From contig NZ_CP029693.1 in assembly GCF_003228315.1 (NCBI RefSeq), positions 1,240,001 through 1,304,000 on the forward strand: a DNA stretch of 64,000 nucleotides. Reading direction: 5' to 3'. Position 1 is the stretch's first letter. Each line of letters begins with the position of its first letter. Source of the DNA: Pseudomonas putida (GTDB lineage: Bacteria; Pseudomonadota; Gammaproteobacteria; Pseudomonadales; Pseudomonadaceae). Below the pieces are notes generated by a model that made no database searches, was not told the origin of the DNA, and saw nothing but the letters and a program-made list of their open reading frames with translations. The position numbers were made by a program, and so were the translations under genes. This document shows positions 10,138 through 18,679 of the stretch, piece after piece.

Positions 10138-10173
10138 ACGGGCGATTTCCTTTAGTGAATTTCTTGCATAAAA

Positions 10174-10207
10174 AAACGCCCGAGCGAATCTCGCCCGGGC
10201 GTTTTTA
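10174..10207 (-). terminator. Terminator between ahpC and ahpF
   Basis: The stem ACGCCCG/CGGGCGT (10176-10182 with 10196-10202) has A/T runs on both sides. On the minus strand it lies just after ahpC. Confidence 0.85.
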
Positions 10208-10267
10208 TTGGGCGGTGCAGCTTACTTAATCAGGTGCGGACTCCGCCCTGTGGAGCGTGTCACGGAC

Positions 10268-10831
10268 TTAGATCTTGCCGACCAGGTCCAGGGACGGCGC
10301 CAGAGTGGCCTCGCCTTCTTTCCACTTGGCTGGGCAAACCTGGCCCGGGTGAGCAGCGACGTACTGGGCAGCCTTGATCTTGCGCAGCAGTTCGGAAGCG
10401 TCACGACCTACACCACCGTCGTTCAGCTCAACGATTTTGATCTGGCCTTCAGGGTTGATGACGAAGGTGCCACGGTCAGCCAGGCCAGCTTCTTCGATCA
10501 GCACGTCGAAGTTGCGGGAGATAGCGTGGGTCGGGTCGCCGATCATGGTGTACTGGATTTTGCCGATGGCTGGCGAGGTGTTGTGCCAGGCAGCGTGAGC
10601 GAAGTGAGTGTCGGTGGAGACGCTGTAGATCTCGACGCCCAGCTTCTGGAATGCGTCGTAGTTGTCGGCCAGGTCTTCCAGCTCGGTTGGGCAAACGAAG
10701 GTGAAGTCAGCTGGGTAGAAGAACACGACCGACCACTTGCCTTTCAGGTCAGCGTCCGAGACTTTTACGAAGTCGCCATTTTTGAATGCATCAGCTTTGA
10801 ACGGTTTAACTTGGCTGTTGATGATAGGCAT
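10268..10831 (-). CDS. ahpC: Alkyl hydroperoxide reductase subunit C (typical 2-Cys peroxiredoxin)
   Basis: A 187-residue peroxidase that reduces H2O2 and organic hydroperoxides with electrons from AhpF. The start is ATG 10831 ([16 protein letters not shown]). The peroxidatic Cys is in DFTFVCPTE (about 47) and the resolving Cys in GQVCPAKW (about 166). The GG-D-G and C-terminal motifs of sensitive 2-Cys enzymes look present. The gene pairs with the downstream ahpF. OxyR control is usual for the family, but I did not identify a site. Confidence 0.97.
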   Translation of the reverse strand: MPIINSQVKPFKADAFKNGDFVKVSDADLKGKWSVVFFYPADFTFVCPTELEDLADNYDAFQKLGVEIYSVSTDTHFAHAAWHNTSPAIGKIQYTMIGDPTHAISRNFDVLIEEAGLADRGTFVINPEGQIKIVELNDGGVGRDASELLRKIKAAQYVAAHPGQVCPAKWKEGEATLAPSLDLVGKI

Positions 10832-10979
10832 CGTTGACTCTCCGTCAGGGGTTAAGAAGTTGATGGAGAGAACTTTACCCACTCGACGGACGGTTGGCTC
10901 ATTGGCAAACCTGATGCTGCTGATTGGCTTTCGCTATTAGCCAACAGTATTAATAGAAGAAAACGATCTCTACGCCCCC

Positions 10980-11079
10980 TGTAGGAGCGAGCCTGCTCGC
11001 GATGGTCGTCAACGATGACGCGGGGTTCCTGAAAGAACGCGGCGCCTTCAAATCCATCGCGAGCAGGCTCGCTCCTACA
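10980..11079. repeat. REP doublet 4, overlapping the 3' end of the recombinase gene
   Basis: Inverted arms lie at 10980-11005 and 11054-11079. The right arm supplies the stop codon (complement of 11075-11077) of the minus-strand recombinase gene. Confidence 0.9.
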
Positions 11080-12007
11080 AAGGGTTCTCTGAAAGTCGGG
11101 GCATGCCCAGAAACGGGCTGGCCTCGATATAGCGCATGGCTGACTTCATATCCTTCCAGCCCACATAGCTCATTAGCGATTTCAAATCCCAGCCACTCTG
11201 ATGAGCCCATGAAGCGAAACCACGGCGCAAGGAATGGCTGGTGTACAGCTCAGCTGCAATCCCTGCGCGTTCGAGCGCCTGACGCAACAACGGAATCACG
11301 CTGTTGGCGTGCAGGCCCTCTTCGCTTAGATGACCCCATCGATCTATGCCGCGAAAAACCGGTCCTCGCACAAGGGCGGCTTCACTGATCCAGTTGATGT
11401 AGGCCTGCACCGGACATAGTCGCTGCAACGCGGGGGTCTGGTACGTCTTGCCGAGGTTCTCGCGATCACTCTTGCTGCGTGGCAGGTACAAGGTGATGCC
11501 GGAACCGGCGGTGGCTTGAACATGTTCTATCTGCAAGCGACATAGCTCATCACTACGAAAGCCACGCCAGAAACCCAACAGGATCAGCGCCAGGTCGCGC
11601 CTTGCACGCAAGAGCATGGGTCGGTTGCTTTGCGCGATTGCGCTTTGTGCTTCCTGTTCCAGCCACGCGACCACTTGCTCCAGATGCTGAAGCTGTAGCG
11701 GCTCAGCCTGTTTCTCCTGGGTCGGATGCAACGCACGAATCCCCTTGAACACCTTGCGCACCACCGGCGCTTTCGTCGGATCGGCGAAGCCCTGGCTGTT
11801 GTGCCACTGCGCCAGCGCCGACAATCGCAGCTTCAAGGTATTGATCGACAGCACGCCCGCGTGGGCAACCAGATAGCGCGCCACGCTGTCGCCAGTGGCC
11901 GGCAGGAAACCTCCCCAGGTCACCTCGAAGTGCTCAATGGCCGCGCGATAGCTGCGACGGGTGTTGTCGCGCGTTGCGGCCTGCAGATAGCGATCCAGTT
12001 CGGTCAT
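11075..12007 (-). CDS. Tyrosine recombinase (solitary chromosomal integrase)
   Basis: A 310-residue site-specific recombinase. The N-terminal SAM-like core-binding domain (about 1-95, MTELDRYLQAATRDNTRRSYRAAIEHF) precedes the catalytic domain. Catalytic residues are Arg in FWRGFRSDEL, the HSLRRGFA box (His and second Arg), Trp in MSYVGWKD and the nucleophile Tyr in MRYIEASPF. It diverges from a KfrA-like gene across a gap with a clear inverted repeat. No phage or transposon genes adjoin it, so it does not belong to the prophage 20 kb away. Its stop codon comes from REP doublet 4. I recall similar integrase/KfrA-like pairs in Pseudomonas; their role is unknown. Confidence 0.9.
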   Translation of the reverse strand: MTELDRYLQAATRDNTRRSYRAAIEHFEVTWGGFLPATGDSVARYLVAHAGVLSINTLKLRLSALAQWHNSQGFADPTKAPVVRKVFKGIRALHPTQEKQAEPLQLQHLEQVVAWLEQEAQSAIAQSNRPMLLRARRDLALILLGFWRGFRSDELCRLQIEHVQATAGSGITLYLPRSKSDRENLGKTYQTPALQRLCPVQAYINWISEAALVRGPVFRGIDRWGHLSEEGLHANSVIPLLRQALERAGIAAELYTSHSLRRGFASWAHQSGWDLKSLMSYVGWKDMKSAMRYIEASPFLGMPRLSENPL

Positions 12008-12064
12008 GGGCTCAAATCTCGAAAATGTACGGCTTTCACTGGCACTAAACCGGTTTTTGCTGTC

Positions 12065-12097
12065 TCACACGGGGTAATACCAGTATATCCCGTGTGA
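12065..12097. promoter_or_regulatory. 9-bp perfect inverted repeat between recombinase and KfrA-like gene
   Basis: TCACACGGG at 12065-12073 and its exact complement CCCGTGTGA at 12089-12097 flank a 15-base spacer. The site is 58 bases upstream of the recombinase start and 89 bases upstream of the KfrA-like start. A second, weaker pair, TGGTAC/GTACCA, spans 12130-12161. An operator or a recombinase-binding site is likely. Confidence 0.7.
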
Positions 12098-12185
12098 ACT
12101 TATCACTGTATTTATCTTTCAATATTGAATGGTACAATGTGTATTTACGTAGTACGTACCACATGCAAAAAAGGCAGGAGAAACC

Positions 12186-13181
12186 ATGGCCCGTGGCGGT
12201 GTAAATAAGGCAGTCGTTCAGGCTGCGCGTTTGGCAATCCTCGCCCGCGGTGAAAATCCGAGCATCGATGCCGTGCGCATCGAAATGGGCAATACCGGAT
12301 CGAAAACCACGATTCATCGATATCTGAAGGAACTGGGCGAAGACTTCAAACCGGCGGAGACAGAGGTGGTCGAGCCCATCGATGCCGAGTTATTGGCACT
12401 GGTTTCACGCCTGGCGCAACGCTTGAAGGAACAGGCGCAAGAGCCTATTGATCAGGCGCGCGAGCAATTTGAGCTGCAACGCAAGGCGCTGGAAACGCAG
12501 CTTGAAGAAGCTCGGGAAGCCAACACCGAACTGCACCAGCAGTACGAGATTCAGAGCCTGGCGCTCGCCCAGGAGTCCGAAGCACTGCACGAAACCCGTG
12601 CCCTGCTGCAGGCCGAACAGACCCGCAACGCCGGACTGAATCAGGCATTGGCCGATTTTGATTTGCGCTTGCAGGACAAGGACGAGCAAATCCGCTCGCT
12701 GGAGGAGAAGCACCTGCACGCCCGCGACGCCCTGGAGCATTACCGCAACGCCGTCAAAGAGCAGCGCGAGCAGGAACACAGTCGCCACGAAAGCCAGGTG
12801 CAGCAGTTGCAGATGGAGTTGCGCCAGGCGCAGCAAAGCGCGCTGGTGCGTCAGGACGAAATCACCCAGCTACACCGCGACAACGAACGCCTGCTGACTG
12901 AAAACCGCGGCACGCTGCGGGAATTGGGCCTGATGCAAGAACAGCTCAAGCAGAGCAATACCCGTCAGGACCAGTTGCTTGAGCAGGTCACCCGGGTCGA
13001 CGGCGAACGCACCCTCCTCCACGAACGCCTGCGCGTCGCCCTGCTGGAGAGTCAGTCGCTGAAACAGAATGTCGAGGAGCAGTCTCAGATCAATAAGGCG
13101 CTGGAAATCGATCTGAGCAAGGCTCAAGCGGACCTGGAAGACTGTAGGAGCGAGCATGCTCGCGATGATCGTCAACGATAG
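12186..13181 (+). CDS. KfrA-like DNA-binding coiled-coil protein
   Basis: A 331-residue protein. The N-terminal ~60 residues (ARGGVNKAVVQAARLAILARGENPSIDAVRIEMGN, GSKTTIHRYLKELG) match the KfrA-type helix-turn-helix. The rest is almost entirely charged heptad coiled coil rich in Gln, Glu and Arg (about 85-315). In plasmids, KfrA autorepresses and forms filaments linked to partitioning; a chromosomal copy next to a recombinase is of unknown use. The last dozen residues (CRSEHARDDRQR) are encoded by a REP element, so the C-terminus has been replaced or extended by its insertion. Confidence 0.85.
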   Translation: MARGGVNKAVVQAARLAILARGENPSIDAVRIEMGNTGSKTTIHRYLKELGEDFKPAETEVVEPIDAELLALVSRLAQRLKEQAQEPIDQAREQFELQRKALETQLEEAREANTELHQQYEIQSLALAQESEALHETRALLQAEQTRNAGLNQALADFDLRLQDKDEQIRSLEEKHLHARDALEHYRNAVKEQREQEHSRHESQVQQLQMELRQAQQSALVRQDEITQLHRDNERLLTENRGTLRELGLMQEQLKQSNTRQDQLLEQVTRVDGERTLLHERLRVALLESQSLKQNVEEQSQINKALEIDLSKAQADLEDCRSEHARDDRQR

Positions 13182-13243
13182 CGCGTCCCACCCGAAGGAT
13201 CGCGGTGTCTTGACGTTCTTCGCGAGCAGGCTCGCTCCTACAG
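13142..13243. repeat. REP doublet 5, inserted in the 3' end of the KfrA-like gene
   Basis: Inverted arms start at 13142 and end at 13243 with the GTAGGAGCGAGC core (left arm has GAGCATGCTCGC). The KfrA-like gene reads through the left arm and stops at 13179-13181 in the loop. Confidence 0.9.
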
Positions 13244-13289
13244 GAAAGGCAATGCACCTGGCGAACGCGCCAGGCGCATTCAAGGACGA

Positions 13290-14648
13290 TTAACCGGCGA
13301 CCGGCGTACGCATGGTGACAAACTCTTCGGCGGCCGTCGGGTGCACGCCGATGGTTTCGTCGAAGTGGCGCTTGGTGGCCCCCGCCTTCAAGGCAATAGC
13401 CAGGCCCTGGACGATCTCGCCAGCATCTGGTCCGACCATGTGGCAACCCAGCACCTTGTCGGTCTTGGCATCCACCACCAGCTTCATCAGCGTGCGTTCC
13501 TGGCATTCGGTCAGGGTCAGCTTCATTGGCCGGAAACGGCTTTCGTAGATCACCACCTCGTGTCCGGCATCGCGCGCTTCTTCTTCGGTCAAGCCGACGG
13601 TGCCGATGTTCGGCAAGCTGAACACCGCCGTCGGGATCATCTTGTAATCCACCGGACGGTATTGCTCAGGCTTGAACAGACGCCGCGCCACCGCCATACC
13701 TTCGGCCAGCGCCACCGGCGTCAGCTGAACGCGTCCGATCACATCACCCAGGGCGAGGATTGACGGCTCGGCGGTCTGGTATTGATCGTCGACTTCGATG
13801 AAACCCTTCTTGTCGAGTTTCACCCCGGTGTTTTCCAGCCCGAGATTGTCCAGCATCGGGCGCCGCCCAGTGGCGTAGAACACGCAGTCAGCTTCCAGTT
13901 GGCGGCCATCCTTGAGTGTCACTTTCAAGCTGCCATCCGCCAGTTTGTCGATGCGCTCGATGTCGGCGTTGAATTGCAGCTCCATGCCGCGCTTGGTCAG
14001 CTCTTCCTGCAAGTGCTTGCGCACCGAACCGTCGAAGCCACGCAGGAACAACTCACCGCGGTAGAGCAAGGTGGTCTGAGCGCCAAGGCCATGGAAAATC
14101 CCGGCGAATTCGACGGCGATGTAACCACCACCCACCACCAGCACGCGCTTGGGCAATTCCTTGAGGAAAAACGCCTGGTTGGAGCTGATCGCATGCTCAT
14201 GCCCTGGAATCTCCGGGATCTGCGGCCAGCCGCCGGTAGCGATCAAAATGTTTTTTGCGGTGAAACGCTCGCCATTAACCTCAACGGTATGCGGGTCGAC
14301 GATTTTGGCGTGAGCTTCATGCAGGGTCACACCGCTGTTGACCAGCAGATTGCGGTAAATGCCATTCAGACGATTGATCTCGCGGTCCTTGTTGGCGATC
14401 AGCGTCGCCCAGTCGAACTGCGCTTCATCCAGGCTCCAGCCGAAACCGGACGCCTGTTCGAAATCCTCGGCAAAATGCGCGCCGTAAACCAGCAGTTTCT
14501 TTGGCACACAACCGACGTTCACGCAGGTGCCGCCCAAGTAACGACTCTCGGCCACGGCCACTTTCGCGCCGAACCCAGCCGCAAACCGCGCCGCCCGCAC
14601 ACCGCCAGAACCGGCGCCAATTACATAAAGGTCAAAATCGTAGGCCAT
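13290..14648 (-). CDS. gorA: Glutathione-disulfide reductase
   Basis: A 452-residue cytosolic FAD enzyme that regenerates glutathione with NADPH. FAD motif [16 protein letters not shown] is at residues about 8-24; the redox disulfide is in [13 protein letters not shown] (about 40-50). The NADPH motif [14 protein letters not shown] precedes [13 protein letters not shown] with basic residues fit for NADPH. The C-terminal dimer-interface histidine is in [13 protein letters not shown]. It lies downstream of galU but is separated from it by a terminator. Confidence 0.96.
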   Translation of the reverse strand: MAYDFDLYVIGAGSGGVRAARFAAGFGAKVAVAESRYLGGTCVNVGCVPKKLLVYGAHFAEDFEQASGFGWSLDEAQFDWATLIANKDREINRLNGIYRNLLVNSGVTLHEAHAKIVDPHTVEVNGERFTAKNILIATGGWPQIPEIPGHEHAISSNQAFFLKELPKRVLVVGGGYIAVEFAGIFHGLGAQTTLLYRGELFLRGFDGSVRKHLQEELTKRGMELQFNADIERIDKLADGSLKVTLKDGRQLEADCVFYATGRRPMLDNLGLENTGVKLDKKGFIEVDDQYQTAEPSILALGDVIGRVQLTPVALAEGMAVARRLFKPEQYRPVDYKMIPTAVFSLPNIGTVGLTEEEARDAGHEVVIYESRFRPMKLTLTECQERTLMKLVVDAKTDKVLGCHMVGPDAGEIVQGLAIALKAGATKRHFDETIGVHPTAAEEFVTMRTPVAG

Positions 14649-14733
14649 TGTCTATCTCCTCGGCAGGCAACCAGCATACCCGCAGCCATCATCAGGGCAA
14701 GGGTTGCCAGCAATATGGGCGCGGAAAAAGAAA

Positions 14734-14755
14734 AAGCCACCCGAAGGTGGCTTTC
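14734..14755 (-). terminator. Terminator after galU
   Basis: The stem AAAGCCACC/GGTGGCTTT has a CGAA loop (TTCG on the minus strand) and is followed on the minus strand by a T-rich tract. Confidence 0.88.
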
Positions 14756-14780
14756 TCAGTACAAGCAGGTGAGCGCGCTA

Positions 14781-15620
14781 TCAGTACGCCTTGCCCGTCT
14801 TGTAGAAGTTCTCGAAGCAGAAGTTGGTCGCGTCGATGTAGCCTTCGGCGCCGCCGCAGTCGAAACGCTTGCCCTTGAACTTGTAGGCCATGACGCAGCC
14901 GTTCTGGGCCTGCTTCATCAGGGCGTCGGTGATCTGGATTTCACCGCCCTTGCCTGGCTCGGTCTGTTCGATCAGATCGAAGATGTCCGGAGTCAGGATG
15001 TAGCGACCGATGATGGCCAGGTTAGACGGCGCATCTTCAGGTTTTGGCTTCTCGACCATGCTGTGCACGCGGTAGATGTCGTCACGGATCATCTCGCCGG
15101 CGATCACGCCGTATTTGTTGGTCTCTTGCGGGTCGACTTCCTGGATGGCCACGATCGAGCAGCGGAACTGCTTGTACAGCTTGACCATCTGGGTCAGTAC
15201 GCCGTCGCCTTCGAGGTTGACGCACAGGTCGTCCGCCAGTACCACGGCGAACGGCTCGTCGCCAATCAGCGGACGGCCGGTCAGGATCGCGTGGCCCAAG
15301 CCTTTCATTTCGGTCTGGCGGGTGTAGGAGAACGAGCAGTTGTCGAGCAGCTTGCGGATGCCGACCAGGTATTTTTCCTTGTCGGTGCCCTTGATCTGGT
15401 TTTCCAGCTCGTAGCTGATGTCGAAATGGTCTTCCAGGGCGCGCTTACCGCGACCGGTGACGATGGAGATTTCGTTCAAGCCAGCGTCCAGTGCTTCTTC
15501 GACGCCGTACTGGATCAGTGGCTTGTTTACCACCGGCAGCATTTCCTTGGGCATGGCTTTAGTCGCTGGCAGGAAGCGAGTACCGTAACCGGCTGCTGGG
15601 AACAAGCATTTCTTGATCAT
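14781..15620 (-). CDS. galU: UTP-glucose-1-phosphate uridylyltransferase
   Basis: A 279-residue nucleotidyltransferase that makes UDP-glucose for LPS, exopolysaccharide and osmoadaptation. The N-terminal nucleotide-binding signature KKCLFPAAGYGTRFLPATKAMPKEMLPV is intact, with the catalytic Lys in VEKPKPEDAPSN and the metal Asp in VVLADDLC. The length matches Pseudomonas GalU. It is transcribed alone; its own terminator lies before gorA. Confidence 0.97.
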   Translation of the reverse strand: MIKKCLFPAAGYGTRFLPATKAMPKEMLPVVNKPLIQYGVEEALDAGLNEISIVTGRGKRALEDHFDISYELENQIKGTDKEKYLVGIRKLLDNCSFSYTRQTEMKGLGHAILTGRPLIGDEPFAVVLADDLCVNLEGDGVLTQMVKLYKQFRCSIVAIQEVDPQETNKYGVIAGEMIRDDIYRVHSMVEKPKPEDAPSNLAIIGRYILTPDIFDLIEQTEPGKGGEIQITDALMKQAQNGCVMAYKFKGKRFDCGGAEGYIDATNFCFENFYKTGKAY

Positions 15621-15890
15621 ATAAGTCCTTGAAAGGGCTGTGTGTACGAGTTTCGGCGCAGTCTAATCAGGCGGCGTGCACCTTACAATGCCCCGCGCTG
15701 GCTAACCGATGCCATCATAGGAGAAATATTCTTGCCGATAGTTCCGCATGGAGCGTTTTCGGCCGACAGCAGCCTGTTAGTGATAGCAGAGACCGGCACA
15801 TTTGCACGCTTGTCAACTGAAACCTCCCTCCTCCCTTGCCGGCATTTGGCGCTATGATGGCGCGATTGAACCAGCCAACGAGGCAGATAG

Positions 15891-16079
15891 ATGTCGGCAG
15901 CAAAGATTGTCAACGGGTACCTGATCAACAAGACGAACGACGGCCAATGGTCGATCGACAGCGCGGCGGGCGAGAAGATCGCCGGGCCATTTCCCACCGA
16001 AGCCATGGCCGTTGAAGTGGCGACCGTTCTGGAGCTTGAGCACCCCGAGCCGAAGAAGCGCGGCAAGGAAAAGAACTGA
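15891..16079 (+). CDS. Conserved small protein (62 aa)
   Basis: A small hydrophilic protein (MSAAKIVNGYLINKTNDGQWSI..., ending PEPKKRGKEKN) with a short beta-rich start and a basic tail. It starts at ATG 15891 and is followed directly by a strong terminator, which supports it as a real gene. I do not recognise a function. The 270 bases upstream to galU show no further gene. Confidence 0.7.
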   Translation: MSAAKIVNGYLINKTNDGQWSIDSAAGEKIAGPFPTEAMAVEVATVLELEHPEPKKRGKEKN

Positions 16080-16098
16080 TCGACATCAGTGCGCACAC

Positions 16099-16123
16099 AG
16101 CCCTGCCATTACAGGGCTTTTTT
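16099..16123 (+). terminator. Terminator after the 62-aa gene
   Basis: The stem AGCCCTG/CAGGGCT (16099-16105 with 16112-16118) is followed by TTTTT. Confidence 0.88.
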
Positions 16124-16214
16124 GTGAATGCTCAACAGAAGTGGCCTTTGGCTATAACCTTTTGCATTCGCCGCTGTCACAGGCTATGCCCACCACTTTG
16201 ACGACGACAACGAC

Positions 16215-16496
16215 ATGACCAAATTCTTGCCACTGATCGCAGTACTGGCTCTGGGTGGCTGCGCCACTTCCGAAACCACCTATTTGAACAACGGGGAACA
16301 GGGCCTGGCCATCGATTGCTCCGGGGAAGCCAACTCGTGGGCGAGCTGCTATGAAAAAGCGGACGCCTCGTGTGCTGGCACCGGCTACCGCATCGTCGGC
16401 ACCGATGGCACTCCGAAGCCTGAAGAAAGCGACAAGACCCTGGGCGTTGATGTTGGCAACTACAAAAACCGCAGCGTGGTGGTGGTCTGCAAGTAA
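16215..16496 (+). CDS. Small lipoprotein
   Basis: A 93-residue protein. The signal peptide MTKFLPLIAVLALGGCA has a clear lipobox (LGGC, lipidated Cys at 16). The mature part carries four further cysteines (DCSG, SCYEK, SCAG, VVCK), probably two disulfides, and ends at the fourth. Function is unknown. It may be outer-membrane or periplasm-facing, since the residue after the Cys is Ala, not Asp. Confidence 0.8.
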   Translation: MTKFLPLIAVLALGGCATSETTYLNNGEQGLAIDCSGEANSWASCYEKADASCAGTGYRIVGTDGTPKPEESDKTLGVDVGNYKNRSVVVVCK

Positions 16497-16507
16497 GGCG
16501 CCGTGCT

Positions 16508-16738
16508 CTACAGATGGATTTCGGCGAACTTGATCCCCAGGCCGCGTAACGTCTCGATCAGATCGTCGAGGCGCGCGAAGGATTCGACTTCATCGCTGTC
16601 ATCCACCAGAAAATAGCTGCGTCCGGCGCTTTTCTTGAAAAAAACGATCCACTCTCCAAGATTCGCCGGATTTTGAATGACGTGGGTGGCGCAGATAAGA
16701 CCCTCTGCGTATCGCTCCCGTACCTGCTCGCGCTTCAT
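16508..16738 (-). CDS. Conserved small protein (76 aa)
   Basis: An acidic-ended protein (MKREQVRERYAEGLICATHVIQ..., ENLIETLRGLGIKFAEIHL-type end) with no signal peptide or membrane segment. The fold looks mixed beta then helix. It follows another minus-strand gene after a terminator. I do not recognise the family. Confidence 0.7.
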   Translation of the reverse strand: MKREQVRERYAEGLICATHVIQNPANLGEWIVFFKKSAGRSYFLVDDSDEVESFARLDDLIETLRGLGIKFAEIHL

Positions 16739-16754
16739 GCCTGACTCCAGAAAA

Positions 16755-16795
16755 TGAAAATGCCGCCAAAGCCTGGCCCTGGCGGCATTTTTATT
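16755..16795 (-). terminator. Terminator between two minus-strand small genes
   Basis: The stem ATGCCGCCA/TGGCGGCAT (16760-16768 with 16780-16788) has A/T runs on both sides. It ends transcription from the lipoprotein gene at 16812-17168. Confidence 0.82.
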
Positions 16796-16811
16796 GAATT
16801 TTCATAGTCTA

Positions 16812-17168
16812 TCAGCCAGAAATGCACGCGTTCGCGGCATTTTGCACATCCTTTGGCCGCACCGGCACGTTGGACATGCTCTCGTGGAGCTTGATACTGC
16901 TGCCACCGGAGCGCTCTTCAATATCAAATACCGCCGTCGGCCCCGATGACAGTTTCTGCGGCACGATCACCCGCACGCCGTCCTTATGTGGCTCGATTTG
17001 CAAGGCTCCGCGACTGCTGGCGAGTTTTTCGCTCAGGCATTGCGCATACTCATGGGGTTTCTTGCCGGAGATCACGTTCATGGTGGGCAGCGTCTGATTG
17101 ATTTCCGACACACTTGCGCAACCACCCAATGCCAGCACCCATGGCAGGCCCCACACACACCACTTCAT
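16812..17168 (-). CDS. Small lipoprotein
   Basis: A 118-residue protein. The start is ATG 17168 behind GGAGG; a possible start 39 bases upstream would spoil the signal peptide. The signal MKWCVWGLPWVLALGGCAS has a lipobox LGGC. The mature domain (HEYAQCLSEKLASSRGALQIEPHKDGVRVIVPQ..., ending NAANACISG) has a Cys pair likely to form a disulfide. Function is unknown. Confidence 0.8.
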   Translation of the reverse strand: MKWCVWGLPWVLALGGCASVSEINQTLPTMNVISGKKPHEYAQCLSEKLASSRGALQIEPHKDGVRVIVPQKLSSGPTAVFDIEERSGGSSIKLHESMSNVPVRPKDVQNAANACISG

Positions 17169-17369
17169 ATCAAACCTCCGATAAAGACCGTCCGACCGCA
17201 CAAACACGATTTTTCTCCGAGGCCAACCGCATTTATTGTTCAGCCTACGCCCGGGAACGTCCTTAAATTGTCAAAGCGACCTCAGGCAGCGCGATATTTA
17301 CGTCTGCAGGCTGATAAACTGCGCCCATCGTTTTGATTTTGTAGAAAAAGCCCTTCCGGAGGCGTCCAC

Positions 17370-17672
17370 ATGAAATTTATTCACCAGCGCGAGCACCTCA
17401 ATGAAGACGACATCGTCGTCATCCAATGCTCGCAGACCTGCAACATCCGCTTGATGAACGACGCCAACTTCCGCAGCTTCAAGAATGGCGGCCGTCATAC
17501 CTATCACGGCGGCGCATTCGACACCTTCCCTGCCCGCATCACCGCGCCGAGCACCGGTTTCTGGAACATCACCATCGACACCGTCAGCCGCCGGGCGATC
17601 AGCGTGACGCGCAAACCGACCCTGACCCACTCGATCAAAATCATCCGCCGCTCCAGCTCCAAACTCAGCTGA
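17370..17672 (+). CDS. DUF1883-like protein
   Basis: A 100-residue protein with the beta-rich sequence MKFIHQREHLNEDDIVVIQCSQTCNI, a HTYHGGAF motif and PSTGFWNITIDTV, which I recognise as the DUF1883 family of small bacterial proteins without known function. A TTCCGGAGGCG ribosome site precedes it. It is followed after 42 bases by a 58-residue gene, probably in one transcript. Confidence 0.8.
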   Translation: MKFIHQREHLNEDDIVVIQCSQTCNIRLMNDANFRSFKNGGRHTYHGGAFDTFPARITAPSTGFWNITIDTVSRRAISVTRKPTLTHSIKIIRRSSSKLS

Positions 17673-17714
17673 GTAACCCTTTGCGCTCCTCGACAGAGCG
17701 TCAGACAGACAGGT

Positions 17715-17891
17715 ATGACCGTGGCCCAGACGACCAAGTACGTAATCAAATACAAGCTCAACGGCGAACGCCGCTTCGAATTCGCCCAGCTGGAAAACGG
17801 CACCGAAGAAGAAGCCAGGGCTGCGCTGGACGCCTTGCACGGCCAGGGCGAGGACGTCATCAGCGACATCAGCGTCAGCAAGGCGCTGTAA
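17715..17891 (+). CDS. Small protein, 58 aa
   Basis: An open frame from ATG 17715 to TAA 17891 encodes 58 residues, beginning MTVAQTTKYVIKYKLNGE and ending VISDISVSKAL. Charged residues and a helix rich in Glu and Ala (ENGTEEEARAALDALHG) flank two short strands. It lies 42 bases after the DUF1883-like gene on the same strand. Codon use is typical of the neighbours (G/C in third positions). Function unknown. Confidence 0.68.
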   Translation: MTVAQTTKYVIKYKLNGERRFEFAQLENGTEEEARAALDALHGQGEDVISDISVSKAL

Positions 17892-17974
17892 ACAGGAGTT
17901 CGACCGCAAGCGCCGGAGTGTCCGCATCGTCGATGCATCCCAGACTGGTCACCTCAATCACGTGAGGTCCGGTA

Positions 17975-18679
17975 ATGAGTGAGCAATACCTGAACAGGCT
18001 GAATTGGCCCTTGCTGGAACAACAGCTCGATCAGGATGGCTGTGCGGTCATCACGTCACTGTTGAGCCCCAAGGCTTGTGATGAAATCAGCGCCTTGTAT
18101 GGCCAATCCGACCCCTTTCGTTCGCAAGTGATCATGGCCCGCCACGGCTTCGGCCGTGGCGAATACAAGTACTTTCGCTACCCCTTGCCGGCTCTGATCG
18201 CTCGCCTGCGCAGCGCGCTCTATCCGCGACTGGTGCCGATTGCCAACCGCTGGTACGAGCAGATGGGCTTGCCCGAGCGCTTTCCAGAAAGCCATGACGC
18301 CTTCCTCGAACGTTGCCATGCCGCCGGTCAGCAACGTCCCACTCCGTTATTGCTGCAGTACGGCCCTCAGGACTACAACTGCCTGCATCAGGACCTGTAC
18401 GGCGAGCACGTTTTCCCACTGCAAGTGGCGATACTGCTGTCAGAACCGGGGGAAGACTTTACCGGTGGCGAGTTTGTCCTGACCGAACAGCGACCGCGCA
18501 TGCAGTCACGCCCACAGGTCATCGGCCTGAAGAAAGGCGACGGCTTGATCTTCGCGGTCAATCAACGCCCGGTCAAAGGCACGCGAGGCTATTACCGGGT
18601 TACCCTGCGCCATGGCGTCAGCCGCCTGCACAGTGGAAAACGGCATACCCTGGGCATTATCTTTCACGATGCGTCATGA
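17975..18679 (+). CDS. 2OG-Fe(II) oxygenase family protein
   Basis: A 234-residue protein of the proteobacterial family once called DUF2086 (prolyl-4-hydroxylase-like). The double-stranded beta-helix has the first metal pair in NCLHQDLYG (HxD, about 137-139) and the distal region TLRHGVSRLHSGKRHTLGIIFH with candidate distal His and the 2-oxoglutarate-binding Arg. The stop overlaps the alkB start as ATGA, so the two are translationally coupled. Placement before alkB and ada suggests a role in alkylation damage, but the substrate is not known. Confidence 0.87.
   Translation: MSEQYLNRLNWPLLEQQLDQDGCAVITSLLSPKACDEISALYGQSDPFRSQVIMARHGFGRGEYKYFRYPLPALIARLRSALYPRLVPIANRWYEQMGLPERFPESHDAFLERCHAAGQQRPTPLLLQYGPQDYNCLHQDLYGEHVFPLQVAILLSEPGEDFTGGEFVLTEQRPRMQSRPQVIGLKKGDGLIFAVNQRPVKGTRGYYRVTLRHGVSRLHSGKRHTLGIIFHDAS

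Noticed and set aside
8950..10155. 401-residue plus-strand open frame
   Set aside because: It lies opposite ahpF and has no motif or ribosome site; a GC-rich shadow.
11075..12007. The recombinase at 11-12 kb as the integrase of the prophage
   Set aside because: It is 20 kb outside the tRNA border, between ordinary host genes. The geometry of the tRNA fragment puts the phage integrase at the right end.
13782..15632. 616-residue plus-strand open frame
   Set aside because: It is the complement of gorA and galU, both of which have full family motifs. The frame is open only because of high-GC codon use.
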